From contig NW_023503372.1 of assembly GCF_014529535.1 (NCBI RefSeq), positions 3,638,988 through 3,702,987 on the forward strand: 64,000 bases of DNA, given 5' to 3'. Every line of letters starts with the position of its first letter. Within the stretch, counting starts at the first letter, position 1. The position numbers were made by a program, and so were the translations under genes. A model generated the notes under the pieces. It was not told the origin of the DNA and did no database searches. It worked only from the letters and a program-made list of their open reading frames with translations. Below, in pieces: positions 56,075-64,000 of the stretch. The stretch is from Bradysia coprophila (lineage: Eukaryota; Arthropoda; Insecta; Diptera; Sciaridae).

Positions 56075-59000
56075 ATGACGATCATACGATATTATGCACC
56101 GAATGCATTCGACGATGGTAAGACTGCAGCGATACTGAAATCATTGCAACAGGTATACACTGAATTACCAATTGGTGTAGGTAAGAAGATTCACTGAATT
56201 AGTCCCTCTTCCTCAGTTGAATCCAAAAATCGTCAACATTAAAACCGAAAAGTGCTATCACATCGAAATCAATGATAGCGCCAAGAAATCATCGCAAAAT
56301 GCCGAAGAGATTTTACAATGGATTTTGAAACGACCGCAACAGGAAGGTGGTTTGTGTCAAAGTTCGACATTGAATGCGAATGAGAAGAATACCTGTACGA
56401 TTGAAATCGGACCGCGGTTCAACTTTTCAACAGCTCAGTCAACCAACAGTGTAAGCATTTGTCAGAATGTTGGTCTAACGGAAGTGAGGCGGCTAGAAGT
56501 TTCGATTAAATATTTGCTATTCGTAAACGATGTACTCTCCGCTGTAGATGTGGTATAATTGTCTTGCCTGGTGACAAAATGAATATTTTGAGTTCAATGT
56601 TGTCAATGTTTACAGGACAACATTTTCAACACACTGGGAGATAAGATGACCCAATGCAGATATACAACGGACAATTACCCAATCAACAGCTTCGATGAAC
56701 AACTTCCGGCCATGCAAGAATCGTGGTACCGAGTGCCTTTATTGCAAGAAGGACGCACGGCGCTGGAAAAGGTCAACAAAAGTCTGGGCCTTTCATTCGA
56801 CGAATGGGATCTGCAGTTCTACACGAATCTCTTTCAAAATGTTTTGAAGCGTGATCCGACCAGCGTCGAACTGTTCGACTGTGCCCAAAGTAACAGTGAA
56901 CATTCGCGTCACTGGTTTTTCAAGGGGAAAATGGTTATCGATGGCATTGTGCAGGAAAAGTCGTTAATCAAAATGATTATTGACACGCAGAATCATTCGA
57001 ACAAAAACAACACAATAAAGTTCAGTGATAACAGCAGTGCGGTTGTTGGATTTGAACATAAATCGTTACGGCCGACCAATGTGTCTGGTCCTGGAAAATT
57101 TCAAGTGGGTGACGTCAAATCAGATCTGATTTTCACGGCCGAAACGCATAATATGCCGACGGCTGTTGCTCCGTTCAGTGGAGCAACAACGGGCACTGGT
57201 GGTCGTATAAGGTAATGAAAATCGAATTAAAACAGCGAATTTTCCTGACCTTTCGTTGATCATTTAGAGACGTTCAAGGTGTTGGACGTGGTGGTCACAC
57301 AATCGCTGGCACAGCTGGATATTGTGTCGGAAATCTGAATATTCCAGGTAGGATTCGACTGATCTTTTTTTTAAAATTTGTTCTCATTGCAATCAACAAT
57401 TCTGTAAAGGTTATGACCTGCCGTACGAAAATGGTAGCTGGGCTTATCCTCCATCGTTTGCGTCGCCATTGAAAATAATTATTGAAGCGAGTAATGGTGC
57501 TTCAGATTACGGCAATAAATTTGGCGAACCGGTCGTCTCTGGTTTTGCCATCTCTTACGGTGTGCTGAATGGATCGAACGAACGCGACGAATATGTCAAA
57601 CCGATTATGTTCAGTGGTGGACTGGGTACGATGGATGCAAAGCAGACAAAGAAACTGGACCCGAAGAAGGGTATGCTTCTGGCGAAAATTGGCGGCCCTG
57701 TTTATCGTATCGGTGTCGGAGGTGGAGCTGCTAGTTCGGTTGAGGTTCAGGGAGATAACAGCTGCGAATTGGATTTCAATGCGGTTCAGAGAGGCGATGC
57801 TGAAATGGAAAATAAGCTGAACCGTGTCGTGCGGGCTTGCATTGAAATGGGTGATGACAATCCCATTTTGGCCATTCACGATCAAGGCGCTGGCGGTAAT
57901 GGTAATGTGTTGAAGGAGTTGGTCGAGCCGGGCTATGCCGGAGCCACGATATTTTCAAAAGAGTTTCAACTCGGTGATCAGACGATTAATAGTTTAGGTA
58001 AACACATTGTTTCCCGAAGCGACTACGCGACCGACGTAACATATGTTCCTTGTTGTTTTCAGAACTTTGGGGAGCTGAATATCAAGAAAACAATGCAATC
58101 CTCTGTAGGGCAGAAGATCGTCAACTTCTGGAACAGATTTGCATCCGGGAACGCTGTCCCATCAGCTTTGTAGGAATAGTAAATGGAAACGGTTACGTTA
58201 CGCTGATTGAGTCACACGCCGACTTTGAAAACTACGAAAACTTGTCGACTGAATCGAGTCCCTTCAACATGCACCTGAAAGATGTCCTGGGTGATATGCC
58301 ACAGAAAACCTATGCTTTGAGCCGCGCTGCTTCCGTTTCGGTACCATTCCACGCGACAATTAACAGCAATAACTACAACGATCAGCTAATGACCGTACTG
58401 AGCATTTTATCCGTCGGAAGTAAACGATTTTTAACCAGTAAGGTAGATCGATGTGTTACCGGATTGATTGCTCAACAGCAATGTGTTGGACCACTTCACA
58501 CTCCATTGGCTGATTATGCTGTCACAGCTGTGTCCCACTTCGGCTATAACGGCATTGCCACATCAATCGGTACACAACCGATGAAAGGTTTAATTGATGC
58601 TAGTGCTGGAGCTCGAATGTCCGTGGCTGAGGCCATTTCGAACTTAGTTTTCGTTCGGATCAGTCAGCTCGGAGATGTTAAGTGCTCGGGTAATTGGATG
58701 TGGGCTGCTAAATTGGCCGGTGAAGGTGCAAGGATGTACGATACTTGTGCGGATATGTGCAAATTGATGAATGAATTGGGTGTGGCTATAGACGGAGGAA
58801 AAGACTCACTATCGATGGCAGCAAGAGTAAATAACGATACCATTAAATCGCCGGGAACGTTGGTAATTTCGACGTATGCTCCTTGTCCGGACATCAGAGT
58901 GAAAATTACTCCTGATCTGAAATCACCAGCTGTGGGTCGAAAGGGCAACCTGATCTGGATTAATATTGAAAATAAATTCCGTATCGGCGGATCAGCTTTG

Positions 59001-60545
59001 GCTCAGTCACATTCTCAACAAGGCGAGGGATGTCCAAATATTGCCAATTCCAAAGTGCTGAAGGATGCATTTAACGTCACCCAGCAATTATTAGTTGAAG
59101 GGGTGCTTTTGGCAGGTCATGATATTAGCGATGGCGGACTCGTTGTGTGTCTACTTGAAATGGCGTTTGCTGGTCTGTGCGGTCTGGACATAAAATTATC
59201 GGATATTCCTAAGCGACTGAACAAAAATGCATTTGTGATGGATCGCTTATCCAATCAGGAAATTCCATTGCTATTACTGTTTGCCGAAGAATGCGGCTGG
59301 ATCCTCGAAGTTTCGGATGAAAATCTTGACCGAGTGTTGGGCGAATTTAAGAGACACAACGTTCCGGCTTATCTTATTGGCCACTCAAGCGGCAATGGTT
59401 TATCATCAACAGTTAATATTGAATACGATGGTCGAACCATAATCAATGGCTCAACGTTAACGTTCTTCAAACAATGGGAACGAACCAGCTTTGAGTTGGA
59501 AAAACTTCAAATGAACGCCGATTGTGCAATAGAGGAGTATGGAACGTATGATTATCGCAAAGGACCATCGTTTCACTGTACTTTCGATCCTGATGTAGAA
59601 ATGCTGTTAAGCAAGAAGACCGTACGGGTGGCTGTTATCCGTGAGGAAGGCACAAATGGCGACAGGGAAATGATCGCGACACTGATGAATGCCAACTTTG
59701 AAGTGCATGATGTAACCATGCAAGATCTTCTATTGAAGAAGACATCGTTGGATCAATACAGAGGCGTTGTATTCCCAGGTGTGTATGATTGCCTTTCATT
59801 TGACTGCAGAAATTGATTTTATTCATTTGGTCTAGGTGGTTTCAGCTATGCCGACACCTTAGGATCGGCCAAGGGCTGGGCCGCGAGCATTATGTACAGC
59901 AAAGAATTAGCTCCACAGTTCCATCACTTTAAGAATCGCCCTGACACTTTCTCTCTCGGTGTGTGCAACGGCTGTCAGCTGATGAGTCTAATTGGTTGGA
60001 TTGGTGTTGAGAATTCTGCGGAGATCGTATCGGTTCCTGATGTGGCTTTACTGGAAAATCGGTCGGAGAGGTAACCGATAACAACGGAAACAAAATGTCG
60101 ATTCACATTCAATTGACTGCTAAACCGTTTCAGATATGAATGCCGCTGGGTAACACTTCAGATTCAACCAAGCAAATCAATCATGTTACGGAAAATGGCT
60201 GGCAGTGTAATCGGATGCTGGATAGCTCATGGAGAAGGAAGATTTTCTTTCAAAAATGCGTCAGTTCTGTCGACATTAAGAGCTGCCAATTCAATCGCTA
60301 TGAATTACGTGGACGATGACAACAAACCGACCGAAATCTACCCAATGAATCCGAATGGAAGCGTCGACGGAATTGCGGGCATTTGTTCGATCGATGGACG
60401 TCATTTGGCTATGATGCCACATCCGGAAAGATGTAGCCAGATGTGGGAATGGCCGTACGTTTCTCCAGGATTCAATTTCCAGAAATCTCCGTGGCAATGT
60501 ATGTTCGATGAAGCGTATGGCTGGTGTTGCAGTGAAAATGTGTAG
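56075..60545 (+). CDS. PFAS: Phosphoribosylformylglycinamidine synthase (FGAR amidotransferase)
   Basis: Eight exons: 56075-56152, 56217-56552, 56616-57211, 57268-57347, 57410-57997, 58063-59778, 59836-60070, 60134-60545. They give 1346 residues, the size of animal PFAS (Drosophila ade2). The enzyme converts FGAR, glutamine and ATP to FGAM in purine synthesis, in the cytosol. The N-terminal PurS-like part contains EIGPRFNFST. The synthetase halves contain AQSNSEHSRHWFFKG, ETHNMPTAVAPFSGATTGTG, GGPVYRIGVGGGAASS, KVDRCVTGLIAQQQCVGPL, KCSGNWMWAAKL and DGGKDSLSMAARV. The C-terminal glutaminase has the nucleophile Cys in SLGVCNGCQL and the His-Glu pair in MMPHPERC. For intron 1 I use the donor GTATAC (56153), because it alone restores phase; exon 2 could end three bases earlier. 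Poly(A) signal at 60599-60604. Confidence 0.97.
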
Positions 60546-60598
60546 TGGGTGGTACAGAGAACATTGAAAATGGAGTTTTTGTACAATTTATATTTTGC

Positions 60599-60604
60599 AA
60601 TAAA
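60599..60604 (+). terminator. Poly(A) signal of PFAS
   Basis: AATAAA 54 bases after the stop codon. Confidence 0.75.
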
Positions 60605-61030
60605 TTAGTAGCTTTCAAGCACAACAGCTGGCCTTATTCTCCATTTTTATACCGTTGGAGGTGAAACAACCGCACGTTCATTAAAAAATCCCAAGACACC
60701 CTCTTCGATTAAACGTGGCACTGTGTCCCATGTATTCCAAAACTATTCACTCAAAACCATGGCACATATTACCTACGCTGTTTTAAAGAATGTGTACAAC
60801 GAATGTAGGTATGTTTACAGCATTGACGTGACGCGCATATAAATGAGAAACTTATACAGCTTCTCTCTATATTATTTCGACTTTCCCTTTCTGAATTTCC
60901 CTTTTTCCTCCACAATCGTTCTTCGTAAAATTATTGTTTGCCTGTGCCATCACGTTTCTGATGTTACCATTCTTATGAAAAGAAAAATTAATTTCCTCAA
61001 TGGGGGCACCGAACAAGTCGCTATCCCCGC
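60605..61030. other. Intergenic, no gene seen
   Basis: No structure recognised before the 5S-like fragment. Confidence 0.35.
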
Positions 61031-61033
61031 TAT

Positions 61034-61102
61034 CAAAAATTAGGCGACCCGCGGTTAGTACTTGGGTGGGTGACCGAGAATATCTTTCCCTAATTTTTCA
61101 TA
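61034..61102 (+). ncRNA. 5S rRNA-derived fragment with box A to box C
   Basis: Positions 61051-61076 read GCGGTTAGTACTTGGGTGGG then TGACCG, which matches the internal promoter of eukaryotic 5S rRNA (box A, intermediate element, box C) with one change from the common consensus. Sequence on both sides departs from 5S, so this is not a 5S gene. AAAAATTAGG at 61036 and CCTAATTTTT at 61090 form a 10-bp inverted repeat around it. It may be a 5S pseudogene piece or the head of a 5S-type SINE; no poly(A) or microsatellite tail is obvious. Confidence 0.6.
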
Positions 61103-62164
61103 AGGACAAGCATCTCCGTGGATCTTCACCTTCTTGATCGTGTCGATCCGGTCGCCGGTATATTTGTACCCGATACTCTCCGATTCTATTTGAAGTCTAT
61201 TTTTCACGCCCGATAAAGTGTAGTGAATCTCAAGCGAAATGAAACAAAAAATTTGTGTGAAGAAATTTGGTGGTGAATTTCATTCAACATTGCAGAATGT
61301 GTATGGGATGGTAAAGTGTATATCGCCAGAGTGTGTTGTATATATAGTCAGTGTATAAATCGGTTATATCGGTGAGTATAAAGTAGAGTATAAAATTGAT
61401 GACATGCTGAAACAGACAGCACTAAAGTGATTTGCAATTTTTGTTCAAATTGAATTGGAACACGGTGTTTTCGATATATCGAGAATTTAAAACATTTTTG
61501 ACGCAGTTCTACAGATAGTAATACATACAAAGAGCATGCTAAAACAGTCTCATTAGTTTAATGTTTAATTACAAGTCCAATCGATAACAATAATAAAAAA
61601 CTTGAAATAAATTTGACCATTCATCGATTTCGGGTTTGTTTCGTTCATTCCAAGAAGCACCTCCGCTCTATATGTGTGTCTCGATGAATGAAAATTTACG
61701 TTTTAGTGCTGAGCTAACGCATTACCGAATTCTGTTTTGAATTAATTGGAATTAAAATCAGAAAAAAATGTTCTCTTCAAATTGAGCTTACTTTTCAGAT
61801 ACTTCACTCCAACTAAGAAACATTTGGATACGATGAATATTACCGCACATGGCACCACAAACACTGTAGTTAAAGCGTCCCGTAAAGGTCGTATTGACCC
61901 AGGAAAACTCATTTTTTCACTCAATCAAATGTTTGGCTAATTTTTTACATTTTATTCTGTGTATGTTTTGACTTTGTATCGATTAATGTTCGCGATGAAA
62001 ACTAAAATCCAACGCTTGACTTGATAAAAAACACATTAAATTTCCATTCTCGATTAGAATAGATTAGCAAATATCTAAGCTTTCTGTTGTGTTGATTAGA
62101 TTAGAATAGCGTTATTACCTAGTGTAATCGTGTACGGAAATGTGGGTTTAATTTAAGTCTTAAC
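61103..62164. other. Intergenic, no gene seen
   Basis: Chance frames only (for example 61746-61940). No repeat aligned. Confidence 0.4.
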
Positions 62165-62290
62165 CTTTCACAGACAGCAAAGTGTATCAGCAGTTTCACT
62201 ATCGGATCTATTACTTCATAAATTTAATCTAAGTATTTTCAATAGATTGCATTGCGGACATGTTTTGATCGCTATGTTTTGCTATAAGAA
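62165..62290. repeat. Dispersed repeat, fourth copy
   Basis: CCTTTCACAGACAGCAAAGT, TATCGGATCTATTACTTC and CTAAGTATTTTCAATAGATT parallel 50835-51065. Confidence 0.5.
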
Positions 62291-62514
62291 CAACACGTAC
62301 TCCGCACAACTCTGTGCTTTCTAGAGGCAAAAAAGGGACTTGTGAAAGAAATAAAGGGGCTTCTTACCGGTGCCGTTATCCTAGATTTAATACTACTTTC
62401 ATTGACTGAAAACGAGCTCACGGTGGCTGCAGTACTAAGCCCCTGAAAGTAGTTGCGACGTACACTAATAGTTTAAGGGGCTTACTACAAACCAACAGAA
62501 TCGATATTGTACTA

Positions 62515-62672
62515 AACCAACACGCTTCAAGCATGATTGGTTCTCTAAATGGAGTACGGATACTGAACAGTGTTTAATACACTGTAAAAAAATGTGAAAC
62601 ATTTTTTCATACAATTTTTGTACTCTATTTGACAGCTGTCACTACGATCACTCATGCTCAGTGCGTTGCCAA
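62515..62672. mobile_element. MITE, AACGCACTTCAAG family, copy 2
   Basis: AAACCAACACGCTTCAAGCA at the left and CATGCTCAGTGCGTTGCC at the right. TTTGTACTCTATTTGACAGC inside matches the copy at 16371-16532. Confidence 0.65.
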
Positions 62673-63571
62673 AGGACATTCTTGTTAAAACCAGCTTGTT
62701 GTTTGTGAAAGGTCGAACCGAAAGTAAACTATGTAGAAATTATGCCCTTGACTTTTCTCTTCAAATTGTCTTAAATCGAATCCTGTTTACAAGTTCCCGC
62801 AATGTTACCGTTCTCCATAAATTTAAAGCAAAAATTATTTACCACGACCTTTTCACCGCAATAATGTGTCTAGATTTCAACAAAAACTACGAAAATGAGC
62901 TTGTATTTACAGCGTCTACGATGATAACAATGATCAAGAGCATGCAAAAGAGAGGAATTAATAGAATCCGAATTCGATTTCTGCGAAGGGATTTCTTTTT
63001 TTTATAAATTAATGATATGGTGGATTGAATTATGGCATGTTTTATGGCTACCTCTCTATACTCATCAGAGTGTTTCATTCCTTCCTTTTTTCCGTCGACC
63101 ATTGTACAAATTCAGAAAGAACAAATCAATCTTGTTTCTCATTGGATTTTTTTTCTGTTTTTGTTTTTATTATAAATGGATATATGGTCGGAAGGTGTAT
63201 ATATATAAGCAATAATATAAAGGTAGTTTAAATGAATAACAATAAAAAAGAAGAAGATTGTGTATAAATGGTAGGCATGAGAAGTATATCTGCGAAAGAA
63301 CATCCATGCAAGTTGAGTTTGGAATCGATTAGTTAGTTGATCTTCTGTTCTTTTAACACAACAGTTAGTCGGTTTCATTCAATCATTGATGATGTGTTTT
63401 TATTTAGTTATTGTGTCTTCTTGATCTCTTGAAAGTGTGTTGGCATAAATTTTTGTTCTTTCTTAATTGAACGAAACACTTTTTCCATCGATTTTTGTTT
63501 TACCTACTGGTTTTGGAACGTTGCTGTTTTTGTGGTACTTTGGACAATTAAAAATTTGATGAAATAGAAAT
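62673..63571. other. Upstream of the 63572 gene; a 117-codon frame of doubtful reality
   Basis: The frame at 62654-63007 is Lys/Arg/Phe-rich, starts inside a MITE end and has no family features, so I do not call it a gene. Otherwise non-coding. Confidence 0.35.
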
Positions 63572-64000
63572 ATGTGTTTCGGCTATATCGTCGTTAGTGT
63601 GCTATTGATCAGTTTGCCGGCACATTGTTATGATTTAACTGAAAATCAAATCAAAGAAGACATAAAATATTTGTCACAGACTAGTGAGGGAACAAAACCG
63701 TCTAGACTGAGGACATTGTTATTGGCCGATTTGAAAAGAGCATTGCCAACGGTAATTTATTCAAATTTACATTCATTCATATTTTGCACACAAATTTTAT
63801 CTTTCTCTTCGCATCTTTTAAATGTTGTCCTACATTCAATTTATGTGTTATATGCCTTTTCAATGCAGATGCTTAATTTTTGTGTTGTGGTATTTTTGAT
63901 AACGAATCTCTTCAGAAGAAATCGCAAAGTTCATAGATTGTGATGATACGGTGTGTTTACTTACAGGAACATCGAAATGTTTTGTCAAACGTTCTAAGTT
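63572..64000 (+). CDS. 5' part of an unrecognised secreted-protein gene
   Basis: Exon 1 (63572-63751, 60 codons) begins MCFGYIVVSVLLISLPAHCY, a clear signal peptide, then a charged, probably helical stretch (DLTENQIKEDIKYLSQTSEG, RLRTLLLADLKRALPT). It ends at a GTAATT donor in phase 0. The best next exon starts at 63967 after TTACTTACAG and reads EHRNVLSNVLS to the window edge; another acceptor at about 63866 is possible. The rest lies beyond 64000. Family not recognised. Confidence 0.6.

Noticed and set aside
61034-61102. A functional 5S rRNA gene
   Set aside because: Only the box A to box C core matches; the 5' half and the 3' stem are missing.
62654-63007. 117-codon plus frame
   Set aside because: Begins inside a MITE end, has AT-driven composition and no family resemblance or promoter.

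Overview
This is a stretch of an AT-rich insect nuclear genome, most likely a lower dipteran (nematoceran, fungus-gnat-like; the exact family is an inference). Genes have short GT-AG introns (many 54-90 bases), AATAAA poly(A) signals and insect-type content: a crammer-like cathepsin inhibitor, DM9/DUF3421 proteins and a short secreted cystatin. About half of the window is non-coding and packed with short inverted-repeat (MITE/foldback) elements. There is no bacterial or viral gene set and no CRISPR array. All exon models below were built by hand from splice sites and reading phase; every complete model has a length divisible by three.

Layout. 711-873 (-): first exon of an unrecognised gene that runs off the left end. 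874-7626: repeat-rich intergenic DNA. 7627-9134 (+): ECHDC3, convergent with 9308-13262 (-): Spt5, with interleaved poly(A) signals. 13263-16847: foldbacks, an ATCGAT-rich hAT-type MITE with an exact 8-bp target duplication, and a Helitron-like element. 16922-17323 (+): secreted cystatin. 18280-20496 (-): TM6SF-type membrane protein, divergent from 21650-23436 (+): TMEM19, whose last intron holds an 18-bp minisatellite. 23886-24230 (-): Bet1 SNARE. 25285-26054 (+): PEBP. 27319-29178 (-) and 32096-33948 (+): two intact BTB-BACK-DM9 paralogues forming one large inverted duplication. 34-38 kb: a cluster of long palindromes and a hAT transposase relic. 38071-39398 (-): aldo-keto reductase. 40765-41898 (+): cathepsin-L-like protease, tail-to-tail with 42082-43279 (-): an I29-only (crammer-like) inhibitor. 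43.3-46.5 kb: MITEs. 46559-50665 (-): TBC1D16. 50.7-56 kb: repeats. 56075-60545 (+): PFAS. 61 kb: a 5S-rRNA-derived promoter-like fragment. 63572-64000 (+): start of an unrecognised secreted-protein gene.

Functional links. Most genes are unrelated housekeeping genes: transcription elongation (Spt5), purine synthesis (PFAS), vesicle traffic (Bet1, TBC1D16), lipid and membrane proteins (ECHDC3, TM6SF, TMEM19). Two local sets look biologically linked. The cathepsin and its neighbouring free-standing propeptide-like inhibitor share an intron position. The duplicated BTB-BACK-DM9 pair combines a probable Cul3-adaptor module with a lectin-like module. The rest of the interest lies in the repeats: at least eight small inverted-repeat families, several nested, many with GC-rich mini-hairpins built around a GAA or TTC loop.
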